A DNA stretch of 21,619 nt from CAYTRP01 sp964625145. Its GTDB lineage: Bacteria; Sumerlaeota; Sumerlaeia; SLMS01; JAHLLQ01. The DNA lies in the NCBI GenBank assembly GCA_964625145.1, contig CAZVAQ010000050.1:1-21619 (forward strand), read 5' to 3'. Shown piece by piece: positions 1 through 8,956 of this stretch (its first letter is position 1; every line of letters begins with the position of its first letter). A model generated the notes under the pieces. That model saw only the letters and a program-made list of their open reading frames with translations. It made no database searches and had not been told where the DNA came from. A program made the position numbers and the translations under genes.

Positions 1-3000
1 CCGTTCATCGCGGGACTCCGGAGATTCACTGGTGTGCAGTCCTACCGGCGTCCCTGCGGCGGCACCATGCTCGGGGGCCAGCCCCACCGCTGACGCGCGC
101 GGCAGCTCCAAACCGAACTCGATGGCGACCGCGGGATTCTCCACTTCGATCTCTACCGGTGCCATCAGGACCGCACTGGGCAGGTTCTGCTGGCGGCCGC
201 GCTGCACGTGTTCGCTCCACGCGGTGCTTGCCGTCCGAATCGCGGCGACGGATGCGGCCATGCCGCTGAGATAGGGAATCTCGCGGGCGCGCTCTGCCGC
301 GCGGCGCGTGTCTTCGCGCAGTTCCATGGCGCGCACCAACCAACGGCGATCCGCCTCATCGCCGGGGCGAGGCGGTGGAGCGACACCATCAAGCAACAAC
401 CGCAAGCGGGCCAATTGCCAACGCTCGGTCAACGCGCGCGCCGAGGGCCAGTTGCCATCATTGATCGCTTCGGCAACGGTGGATGATTCCAGATGTGCCA
501 GCAGGTCGAGCGGCACATGCATGTCCGCCCCCACAAGCCCCGCCGCCAGCGATTCAATTTCCGACAAGGCGTTGAGCGCTGCATCGGAAGTGTTGCCGCC
601 GGGGATCAGCGCCTCCTGCGCGATCAACCACCACCGCATCTCCGGATGGCCGGAAGCGGTTGCGAACTCCAGCGCACGGCCGCGAACGCGCTCGAATGTC
701 GCGCGGTCCTGGAAGCGCAGCGCATTCCGAATCAGGACGCCGTGGCCAAGGACCGCCAACCGCTTTGCATCGCCGGTTGCCAGTGGATCGAACGGCGTGG
801 TGACGACCTGTCGTGCCAGCTCATCCGCGCGGGCCGCGTCGACCATCGCCTGCAGGTTCGTCAACCCGTCATCACCGGTTGCAATGCCATCCATGGCGAG
901 CCGCTCGGCAATCAGCGCCCGCACCAGCAGAAGACGCGCGCGCCATGTCGGCCGGTCGATCTCGTACAGGAACGACCCCGGGACACGCTCCTCCAACGCG
1001 CGGACCATGCTGGCATCCAACATGCGCAGCGGGTCGTCACCTTCAATGTTCTCGCCGATCCATGTGCGGCGCAATTCATTCGCCGTGAAGGGCACTTCAT
1101 CGCCCGCCAGCGCCAACTCACCAAGCCGCGACAACACGACCGACAGGCCGTTGCGGTTGATCACGCGATAGCCGGCAAACTCATAGTGGCAATCGCGCAG
1201 TGCTTCGAGGAGACTGGCGGCGGCGGCGCGATGATCGCCGGCGCGTTGCTGCTGGCGTGCAAGCTGTTCCAATGTCAGGACGCGCGCCGTCTTCACGTAG
1301 GTGATGTTCAGATCGTCGATGGCCGGTTGGTCGGCCAGCAGAGCCTCCAGCTCGGCGATGGCCTCGCGCACATCACCGCCTTCCAGCCGCACGCGCGACA
1401 GGGCCAAACGGATGAGGCGTTCCTCGTCCTCGGGAGTGATGTCCTGGCGCGCGGCGGCGCCGGGCGTTCCCGCAATGGTCATGTCCATGCTGAACAGGGC
1501 GGAGCCGCGCGTGTCCTCGCGCTCCACGCGCAGCCTTCTGCTGGTCACGATGTCCAGCGCCTCCTGCAGGGCGGCGACGGATTGCTGGCGCGATTCCTCG
1601 CGCAACTCGCCGCGGCTGCGCAGCATCAACCGGTGCAGCGCCAACCCGCGCGTGCGCAGCGCGCGAACCCGGTTCAATGAATAGTCCGGATTCGCATCCG
1701 CAACCCGCTGGAACAAGTCCGCCGATTCCTCGAACTGGCCCGCATCAAACAATGCCAGCGCTTCGCGATCCAACAGCTCCGTCTCCAGCCGCTTGACGAC
1801 GTCGGGCGTCAGCATCGCCGACTGCGGCATGCGCGACAGGAACTGCCGCGCCGCGCGGTACTGCTCCGCGGCGGCGGCCGGCCGCGAGGACAGGAACAAC
1901 GACTGCGCGTAGTTGCGCAGGAAGAGGAACTCGGTCGGCGCCTCGTCGAATGGAACGCCCTGCTCCGCGCGACGTTGGTACAATTCTGCGGCGCGCGCGG
2001 GATTGCCTGCGCCCAGCGATGCATTGCCCGCGTTGAGCAACAACCGTGCGTAATCGGTTGGCCGCGCCGCTGCATCGATCAGGCCGAGGGCGCGCTCGTA
2101 CTCGTTCAGCGCCTCGCCATTCAGCGGACGGGGGTCCTTCTCCTGCCGCGCGCGCGATTCCAGGATAAACCCGCGCGTCTGGTGAAAGTACGGAATCGAC
2201 GCATCCAGCACGATGGCGCGCTCGATCATGCGAAGCGACCTTGCGGGTATGCGATCGCTCTGGACGGTGCGACGCGGCGGGAAACCGAGGCGCCAGACTG
2301 TACGCTCGATCTGTCCATCGTAGGACCACGCGAGTCCGGCCTTGTACCATTCAAGCGGGTCGTTGCGCTTTGCGCGCGCCGTGCTTTCGTAGCGGCGCAT
2401 CTCGTCGCGGTCCAGCAATCCGGTGCGGAACTGTGCTTCGATCAGGCCGCGCCATGCCTCGACGCTTTTGGGCTCGCGGCGCGTCAACTCGGCAAAGGTT
2501 GCCTGCGCCAGGTGCGGGTCGCCGACGCGCAGCTCGAAGTTGCCCTTGGCCAGGAACTCGCGAATCAGCCCCTCGCGCGCTTCCTCCAGGAACGCGGGCT
2601 GCCCGTCGAAGAATTGGTCGCGCAGATTCTCGTTCACCGACTCGTAGATGTCGATCGCGCTGGCAAAGTTGCCGATGGATGCCTCCAACTCGGCCAGCCT
2701 GAACGCCGCCATGGCCGCCATGCGCGGTACTGCCGACGCGCGGTTGCGCGCGCCCTGCAAGGCCTCGCGCGCGGCACCGGGTTGGCCGTTGGATGCAAAG
2801 AGCTCGCCCTCGCGCAAACCTGTGGCGGCCTGAATCTCCGGGATTGATGCATGCGTTGTGGACAAAGCGCGCAGCGCGAAGATGGCCTCGTCCAGGTCGA
2901 GTCCGCGCGTCGCCAGATTCGCGAGATCGAATGCCGCGTCCTCCCGCGCGCGGGTCGCATTCGGATAATCCGTGAAGATGCCCAGCGCGATCGCCGCTCC

Positions 3001-3796
3001 ACCCGTGCCAAACAGCGACTCGGTGATGCGCGATCGTTCCAGCACGGCGCGCGCGCGCAGTTCCTCCGGCGCAGCGGACATCGCGACGACGCTTTCCAGC
3101 GCAAGGAAGGCATTCTCCGCCTCGCCGAGGTCGGCGAGAACACCGGCGAGCTCGATGCCGACGCGCGCGCGCAACGGCGCGGCATTGTCTTCCTGCGCAT
3201 AGATGTCGCGGAGGCGCGTGACGGCGTCGCGGCGCAGCGTCTCGATGTGCTCGCGGCTTTCGCCGGCGCGTTGCGCGGCCTCGATGGCGAGGACTGCCCG
3301 GCGCCACTGGAACTCCGGCGCCAGTGCCCGGTCGCCAACGCGTTGTTGTCCGGGAATGCCGGCCATCTGCAGGGCCTGCTCGGCGCGTCCCACTTCACGC
3401 AGGACATCGATGGCCAGCATCAACGCCCGCAATCCGTCGTGGCTGGCGGGATCCAGCAGGAACGCCTGGCGCGCTGCCGCCACGATTTCAAAGGTCTTCT
3501 TCGGATAATCGCGTCGCGTGACCTCGGCCAACTCGCGCCCCTGACGCGGCGACGTGATGGTCGCCACGTCATACGGCTGCGCCACGATGGCNNNNNNNNN
3601 NNNNNNNNNNNNNNNNNNNNNNNNNNNNNNNNNNNNNNNNNNNNNNNNNNNNNNNNNNNNNNNNNNNNNNNNNNNNNNNNNNNNNNNNNNNTTCATCGGC
3701 CGGATCGGTGGTCAGCAACTTCACATTGGGCGGTTGCGCCAACGCGGGCAACGCGCAGGCCGTGAGTGCGGAGAGTGCAAGAAGGGAGCGACGCAT
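1..3796 (-). CDS. Large secreted TPR-repeat protein, C-terminus off the window and interrupted by an assembly gap
   Basis: The start codon at 3796 opens a clear Sec signal peptide (MRRSLLALSALTACALPALA, then QPP), so the protein is exported. The sequence reads 35 codons to the N run at 3692, then resumes on the far side in another nominal frame and stays open from 3591 to base 1, about 1197 codons with no stop. The translation is a long chain of helical TPR-like units: LLNAGNASLGAGNPARAAEL near 2000-2040, ALALFDAGQFEESADLFQRV near 1700-1760, and FASAIDIYESV near 2640-2680. Near the left edge, segments such as RALTERWQLARLRLLLDG (about 390-450) resemble the region preceding CHAT domains in TPR-CHAT proteins, but no catalytic part lies inside the window, so this is only a guess. 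It follows the DUF1318 lipoprotein gene by 83 bp on the same strand. No strong ribosome binding site is seen. The two halves are joined by inference; the gap must be a multiple of three for one intact gene. Confidence 0.75.
3592..3691. other. Assembly gap (100 Ns)
   Basis: Exactly 100 unknown bases, the conventional size for a gap of unknown length. It lies 105 bases (35 whole codons) after the start of the TPR gene. The downstream open frame begins on a codon boundary at 3591, while the literal 100-base length would put it out of frame. True length is therefore probably a multiple of three if the gene is intact. Confidence 0.98.
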
Positions 3797-3879
3797 GGTT
3801 GGAGCCTTGAAGCTGTTTCGGCGATTCAGGGTCTTGGTTTGATTGCCGCTATTGGGCGCTCATTATCGTGCACGGTGCG

Positions 3880-4455
3880 TCACTTCACCCTCCAGTTTCC
3901 CGCGCGATCCTGGATCCATGATCCGGCCGGCGCGGCGTCCTGGTTCAGGGACGCGAAGATCCAAAAGACCTGCGGCAGTTGCTCGTCGGTGACACCGGGA
4001 GATGTCTCCACCAACCGGGCCAGGATGACCTGGCGGTCGCTGTTTTCCTCGGCGATCAGTTCCGCCACCTGGTCCGTGGACATCGACTGCAGCGCGTCAA
4101 CGTTGCCGCTGGCTTGCATCTGCAGCATGCCGCGATTGTCCTCGCCAACAAAACCGCCGGCGAGCAGGCGCTCAATGTCGTCGCGGTTGTACTCGCGGTT
4201 TCGCATGGCGGCGAATGCCGCGCGCTGGCTTTCGGTGGTCTCCGGCGCCGGACGCAGGGATCCGTTCGGATCGACGCCGCGGACGCTGCTGTAGATGAGC
4301 AGGTCCTCGCCGAGGGCGCTGTAGGTGCCGAGCACCTGGCGCTCCAGCGACGTCTGCTCGCCGACAAAGAACAGGTTCACGTCAAACAGCCGGCCACATC
4401 CGGTTGAAAAGACCAGCATGGCGAGAATGGCAACGGTGCCAATCGTGCGATTCAT
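3880..4455 (-). CDS. DUF1318 (YdbL-like) lipoprotein
   Basis: A 191-residue protein with a lipoprotein signal: hydrophobic stretch followed by lipobox FSTGC, acylated Cys at residue 20. Directly after it comes a short hydrophobic strand (DVNLFFVGEQTSLERQVLG). The C-terminus GSWIQDRAGNWRVK resembles the conserved end of E. coli YdbL (DUF1318), which finishes with a G-x-x-V-Q-x-x-x-G-K-W-V-R-K pattern. The body is rich in helix-forming charged residues. Its ATG overlaps the stop of the AsmA/YdbH-like gene by 4 bp (ATGA), with a good ribosome binding site (GGGGAGGA) inside that gene, so the two are probably translationally coupled. In E. coli, YdbH, the lipoprotein YnbE and YdbL act together in outer-membrane lipid homeostasis; here one lipidated protein may do the job of YnbE and YdbL. 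The family call rests on recalled motif similarity and gene order. Confidence 0.72.
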   Translation of the reverse strand: MNRTIGTVAILAMLVFSTGCGRLFDVNLFFVGEQTSLERQVLGTYSALGEDLLIYSSVRGVDPNGSLRPAPETTESQRAAFAAMRNREYNRDDIERLLAGGFVGEDNRGMLQMQASGNVDALQSMSTDQVAELIAEENSDRQVILARLVETSPGVTDEQLPQVFWIFASLNQDAAPAGSWIQDRAGNWRVK

Positions 4456-7400
4456 TGGGTTCCTCCCCCCTGGATCAGGGTTCGTTCAAATGTCTCCAAA
4501 TCCTCTGCCAGAAGCAACAGAATGCCCCATCTTACCAGCGGCATCACCGCCATGGTCTCCTGCAATTGGTATACTTCCAGCAGGTCGCCGATGGGTTGGC
4601 GGTTGAGAATCGGCAACTGGATCGTCTGCAAACCCGCGGCCAGCCGCAAATCCGCGTCCAGGCTGATGAGCCCGCTCCGCATGTCCGCGCGTGCCGCCGT
4701 GGGGGTGCCCAGCCGCAGCGCCGAGCGCGATTGCTGGATGGAGGGATCGGTTTCATCCGGGTCCATGGCCTGCAGCAGACGGCTGAATGCCCTTGTCCCG
4801 ATGCGAGTGGATTGCAGCGAGACGCCAAGGTCCTCCAGCGATCGCTCGCCCGGCACATCGCGCAGGCGCCAGGTGGCCAGCGACACGGCGCTGACTTCCC
4901 ATTCGCGGCGCACGGTGCCCGTGGATTCGTCGGGTTGTGCAATGCGGGCGACATCCAACCCGGTCGCCTGCAAGCGCGCCTCCATGGTGGGATCGCCTCC
5001 CGCCATGCGCAGCACCGCGTTGCCCGAAGCCGTGCCGCCGACGAAGTTCCTGCTGGTCATTTCAAGTGTGACCGGCGCCTCCAGGCCGCGCAGCGTCGTG
5101 CGGATCTCGCGCATCTCCGCCATGAACGGCGGCAGACCGAACGCGACACGATCCACCGTGAAGACGCCTGCGGGGGGTGGTGGTGGCCGTCTTGCGGCGG
5201 GACTCAGCAGCAGTGTCTTCGCAAACTCCCACGAACCGTTTGCGCCTTCCAGGTGGAACATGTCGGCCCAATGAACTTCCACATCGCGCATGTCGAGCAG
5301 GCCGTTGGCAAACAGTGCGGCATCCGGCGCGCTGCGATAGTCAAAGCTCAGGTCCATGACTCCCGCCGTGGCCAGCATCGGCATGAAGCCTGTGAAGCCC
5401 GTCAGGTCCTGCTCGGCGCGCAACCGGCCATCCATGGCGATATTCTGCAGCCAATGGCCCAGGCCAGGATGGGTCGTGTCGCGCAACGCCCGATCCAGAT
5501 CGAAGAAGTTGCCATTGGCGCGCGCGGTGGTGCCGTAATTGCCGATGCGGAAATCGAGCAACTCCCAGGCGATGGAGGCGAAGCCGTCCATGTCGGCCGT
5601 GAACTCCGCCTCGATGTCGCGCAATGGCTTGGCGCGCAGCGACAGGTTGGCGAACTCGCGCATGACCGCGCGGCCGGAGGCCGTGACGCGGCCTTCCTCT
5701 TCCTCGAACTCCACGCGTCCGCCGGAGATGAGTCCACCGACCTGATAATCCAGGCCACCATCCAGCTCGTCGATCGCGATGTCCCATTCCATGGTGCCGC
5801 CAACAGGATAATGGCCGGAGGCGATGGCGGCTTCGCTGGGAATGCCACCCCACAGGTCAAAGGTGACCAACGCTCCACCGGTGACCGGTGGCAAATCCAT
5901 CGGCGGATCAAACTCCAACAACCCGAGCAAGGCAGCCAAGGATGGGACGCTCAGCTTCCCGTCCGCCTCCCACCGCTCCGAGTCGGCGCGATAGGTGGCG
6001 GTCACGTTGCCATCCAGCACCTCGCTGCCTTCCTCGATCCGGAGTATCAGCGAGGATGCCTTGCCTTCCGCTCCCAATTCGGTTTCGACACTCGCCGCCA
6101 CGGGAGGTACGGCCACGCGCATTCCTTCCGCGGCATACGAACCGCCGTCGGTCGACAAGCGATCGACTTTCAGGGACGTGGCGCCGCCACTCATCACAAA
6201 CGTGGAATCGAGTGATGTGTTCTCAAGCGTCAATCCCGCAACGCCATCCATCATTCCGGCCGTGATGGTTCCGGAATCGGTGAGGCTGAACGTGCCGGTG
6301 CCATCCATCGGCAGGCTCATCTGGATTTGGTGCGAGATGGTTCCTTCCTCCACCAATCCCGAACCCCAATCGGCGAGCCACTCGACATAGGCGATGTCCA
6401 TGGCGACGTCGGAATCAAAGGTCCAATCGCCTTCCGGCTGCCAGCCGAGCGCTTCGTCATGAGTCAGCCGTCCGTTGAAGGATGAACGCACCAACCCATC
6501 GCCGTCGGCAAGGAGGTCCATCCCCATGGCAACGAACAACTCGGGAGCCATGATGGACAAGGCCGTGTCGAGGGAGCCTTCCAGCGACATGGTGCCGGTC
6601 AACTCGTTGCTCTCCGACCACTCAACGGAAAGCGTCCCGAGCATGGTGTCGCCGATGGAAAGTTCGGTGATGTCGAGATTGGTGAATCGCGCGGGGCCAT
6701 CGGTCAGTGGGATGGTCGTGGTCGCGCGCACGGCGCCGCGGTCGTAGACTTGGACGACGCCCTGCTGCGCAAAGGCGAAGCTCTCGTCCATGTCGAGCGA
6801 CAGATCGATCTCGACGGATTCCTCCGGATTGCCGCGAATGCCCATCGCGGCATCGGCCGTGCCGGCCAGTGCAATGCCGTCCGGAATCAGCCCGCGATCG
6901 GTGAGGGCGTCGAAGTCAAGGTTCCCGTCGATGGTAAGATTCAGCTCCTGTGGCGAGATGAGCCCGCTCAGGGTCATCGCGACCAGTTCCGATTCCAGCG
7001 CCACATGATTCAGCCGCGCGGCGGCCGTGGGCAGATGCGTCTCCGCCTGCCAGGTCAGGCCCATCTGTTCTCCGTCCAGATCCAATCCCGCCTGCGGCAT
7101 GGCCAGGCGAAGATCCTGAAGCCGAAGTTCACCCTGGGAGATGACGCTCACCGATTCGCTGATTTCCGTGTTGGATTCAAAGACGACGGTTCCGTCCAGT
7201 TCATCGATGCCTGCGACGCGGGCGAGAACATCGCCGAAAGCCGCCTGCAGCGCTTCCAGTTCGACAACCTTGCGCATGCGGGCGTTCCCGTCGCCGGTCG
7301 ATCCGTTGTAGGTCCCGTTCCCCGACACCTCGCTCGCCAGGGAACTCTCCACGCGGTGGAACTCCCATTCGTATTGTTGCTCTGTCCAGTGCGCGCGCGC

Positions 7401-8876
7401 GGTTCCCTCCAACGCAAAGGCCAGCGGCGTCAGATCGCGCGGCGCATCGCCGAGTTGTTCCACCGGCCATGGGGCAAAGGGTTCGATCGTCGTCAGCATT
7501 CCGGGCCGGAGCGTGAACTGCCACTCCGCTGCCACTTGATCCGCTTCCAGCGTCGTCGCGTGTGCGGAGAAAGCCAGGCTTCCCTCCAGTGGCGTCGGCC
7601 CTTGCGGATCACCACCGGCAGTGACGGCAAGGGTGCGCGACGCCTCCGCCAGGTCGAGCGTCGCCTCGATGGACAGACCGCGCGGGCGCGAGAAGTCATC
7701 CAGCAGCAATCGCTCCGCCCTGACCATCGTCTCAAAGCCGAACACACGCCCAGACACTGCCAGATTCTCGAAGGCGTTCTCCTGCGATTCAAACACTCCG
7801 TCCACATTCCATGTGGAGTCGATGGCGGGCAGGTCCTCGTAGCCCTCAAACTCCGCCCAGACGCCAACGGCTGTCAGGGCTCCTTCCATGTTCCACCGTG
7901 TGCCGTCGGCTTCCGGCATGGCGGCGACGCGCGCGATCAGTTGCCCTTCGCTGCGCGGGACCAATCCGGCGCCCGGCAGTTCCGACTCGCGCAGGAGATC
8001 GGCGATGCCACCAAGGGGGAGCACCACGCGCGCGATGCTTTCCTCATCAGTCAATCCCGGGCCGGCATGGATGTAGAATCCGCCCTCTCCTATCTGGCCT
8101 TCGTGCATCATGCCGCCACTCGTGGCGGTCAGGATGCTTGTCTGCGGCGTCAGGACATTGTCCGCATCGGCGAAATGCTGCAGCTTCGCGCGGATCTTGA
8201 ACGGCTGCGTCGCCTGGCCGACGGCGATTGAGCCGAGGGCGTCGACGGTCAGCGGCTGCGGACCACCCTGCCACATCAGGTCCAGGCGGCCGCCGACCCA
8301 ACCGGCTTCCATCTTCTCCACCTCGTCAATGAGGCGGATGTTGATGCCATCGACACGCGCGCCGAGTTGCGACACGGGAAGGACGACCGGACCGGTTGAT
8401 GGTTCCGACGGCGCCTGTTCTTCTTCCGTTTCGAGCGCGTCCAGGACCGGTTGAAAGTTCCACGCGCCATGGGCGTCGCGGATCGCGGTGGCTTCCAGAT
8501 GCGAAACGCGCACGCCCTTCAAGTCATAAGGAGCGCCGCGAAGGACCTGCAGCAACGTCAGCGGCGCCTCGACTTCCTCAACGTGCAACAGTGGATGCTG
8601 CTCCTCGTCACCGTTGGCGGCCACGGTCAGGGCTTCTAGTCGAAACGGTGTCACCCAGCCAAAGTGTAGTCCTGTGATCTTCACGGGTACGCCGAGGCGC
8701 TTGGCGGCCATCCCTTCGGCAATGCCGAGAACGGGCCTGGTCGTCAGGATGGTTGGTGCGGCGATGACGAGAAGTCCCAGGACCGCCAGCGCAATCGCGG
8801 CGATTCGCAGGACACGCCGGCGGCGGGACTTTGGTCTGCCGGTGGGCTGTCCGGATTTCGGAGGGGTCTTGGCCAT
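4452..8876 (-). CDS. AsmA/YdbH-like intermembrane protein, 1474 residues
   Basis: The N-terminus has a basic cytoplasmic tail (RPKSRRRR) and one membrane anchor at about residues 24-44, followed by the AsmA-type entry pattern: a short helix, then K-ITGLHFGW and LEALTV with repeating beta-strand text. The remainder is a long series of amphipathic beta strands with GxL, ALxG and LDG patterns typical of the AsmA/TamB/YdbH superfamily, whose members form hydrophobic-groove bridges carrying phospholipid between inner and outer membranes. E. coli YdbH is about 880 residues, so this one is much longer. A proline run (RRPPPPP, about residue 1230) interrupts the strand-rich C-terminal third. The assignment to YdbH rather than another AsmA-like clade rests mainly on the overlapping downstream DUF1318 lipoprotein gene. 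It begins 80 bp after the M48 protease gene, with no evident Shine-Dalgarno site at the chosen ATG. Confidence 0.75.
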   Translation of the reverse strand: MAKTPPKSGQPTGRPKSRRRRVLRIAAIALAVLGLLVIAAPTILTTRPVLGIAEGMAAKRLGVPVKITGLHFGWVTPFRLEALTVAANGDEEQHPLLHVEEVEAPLTLLQVLRGAPYDLKGVRVSHLEATAIRDAHGAWNFQPVLDALETEEEQAPSEPSTGPVVLPVSQLGARVDGINIRLIDEVEKMEAGWVGGRLDLMWQGGPQPLTVDALGSIAVGQATQPFKIRAKLQHFADADNVLTPQTSILTATSGGMMHEGQIGEGGFYIHAGPGLTDEESIARVVLPLGGIADLLRESELPGAGLVPRSEGQLIARVAAMPEADGTRWNMEGALTAVGVWAEFEGYEDLPAIDSTWNVDGVFESQENAFENLAVSGRVFGFETMVRAERLLLDDFSRPRGLSIEATLDLAEASRTLAVTAGGDPQGPTPLEGSLAFSAHATTLEADQVAAEWQFTLRPGMLTTIEPFAPWPVEQLGDAPRDLTPLAFALEGTARAHWTEQQYEWEFHRVESSLASEVSGNGTYNGSTGDGNARMRKVVELEALQAAFGDVLARVAGIDELDGTVVFESNTEISESVSVISQGELRLQDLRLAMPQAGLDLDGEQMGLTWQAETHLPTAAARLNHVALESELVAMTLSGLISPQELNLTIDGNLDFDALTDRGLIPDGIALAGTADAAMGIRGNPEESVEIDLSLDMDESFAFAQQGVVQVYDRGAVRATTTIPLTDGPARFTNLDITELSIGDTMLGTLSVEWSESNELTGTMSLEGSLDTALSIMAPELFVAMGMDLLADGDGLVRSSFNGRLTHDEALGWQPEGDWTFDSDVAMDIAYVEWLADWGSGLVEEGTISHQIQMSLPMDGTGTFSLTDSGTITAGMMDGVAGLTLENTSLDSTFVMSGGATSLKVDRLSTDGGSYAAEGMRVAVPPVAASVETELGAEGKASSLILRIEEGSEVLDGNVTATYRADSERWEADGKLSVPSLAALLGLLEFDPPMDLPPVTGGALVTFDLWGGIPSEAAIASGHYPVGGTMEWDIAIDELDGGLDYQVGGLISGGRVEFEEEEGRVTASGRAVMREFANLSLRAKPLRDIEAEFTADMDGFASIAWELLDFRIGNYGTTARANGNFFDLDRALRDTTHPGLGHWLQNIAMDGRLRAEQDLTGFTGFMPMLATAGVMDLSFDYRSAPDAALFANGLLDMRDVEVHWADMFHLEGANGSWEFAKTLLLSPAARRPPPPPAGVFTVDRVAFGLPPFMAEMREIRTTLRGLEAPVTLEMTSRNFVGGTASGNAVLRMAGGDPTMEARLQATGLDVARIAQPDESTGTVRREWEVSAVSLATWRLRDVPGERSLEDLGVSLQSTRIGTRAFSRLLQAMDPDETDPSIQQSRSALRLGTPTAARADMRSGLISLDADLRLAAGLQTIQLPILNRQPIGDLLEVYQLQETMAVMPLVRWGILLLLAEDLETFERTLIQGGGTQ

Positions 8877-8897
8877 GGAGCGTCTGAAAGACGAAAC

Positions 8898-8921
8898 TCG
8901 CCCGGAGTGGAATCCGGGCGA
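8898..8921 (-). terminator. Stem-loop between the M48 and AsmA/YdbH-like genes
   Basis: A perfect 9-bp inverted repeat (TCGCCCGGA and TCCGGGCGA on the minus strand) flanks a 6-base loop and is followed by GTTTCGTCTTTC. It sits in the 80-bp spacer after the protease stop. The stem is GC-rich, but the following tract is only moderately T-rich, so it could be a weak terminator, an attenuator or an mRNA-stabilising hairpin that adjusts levels of the two parts of the block. Confidence 0.45.
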
Positions 8922-8956
8922 ATCATGACACGATCAAGGGACAAGGCGGCAAGCAA

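Noticed and set aside
493..1680. Long plus-strand open frames (also 308-1171, 1975-2847, 2851-3765) opposite the TPR gene
   Set aside because: The minus frame open from 3591 to 1 gives regular TPR helices with no stop, while these give Arg/Gln-rich text.
2351..3307. Minus-strand open frames 2351-3307, 2634-3407 and 1745-2350 as separate genes
   Set aside because: They are in the wrong frames; translations are Arg/Pro/Ala-rich and overlap the TPR reading frame, which is incomplete at the left edge and so has no stop in the window.
4404..6215. 603-codon open frame on the plus strand opposite the AsmA/YdbH-like gene
   Set aside because: Translation is rich in Arg, Gln, His and Ala without domain pattern; it is an antisense shadow of a GC-rich gene whose minus-strand product has a membrane anchor and a recognisable fold pattern.
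6750..8231. 493-codon plus-strand open frame in the same region
   Set aside because: Also an antisense shadow, with low-information basic sequence and no ribosome binding site.
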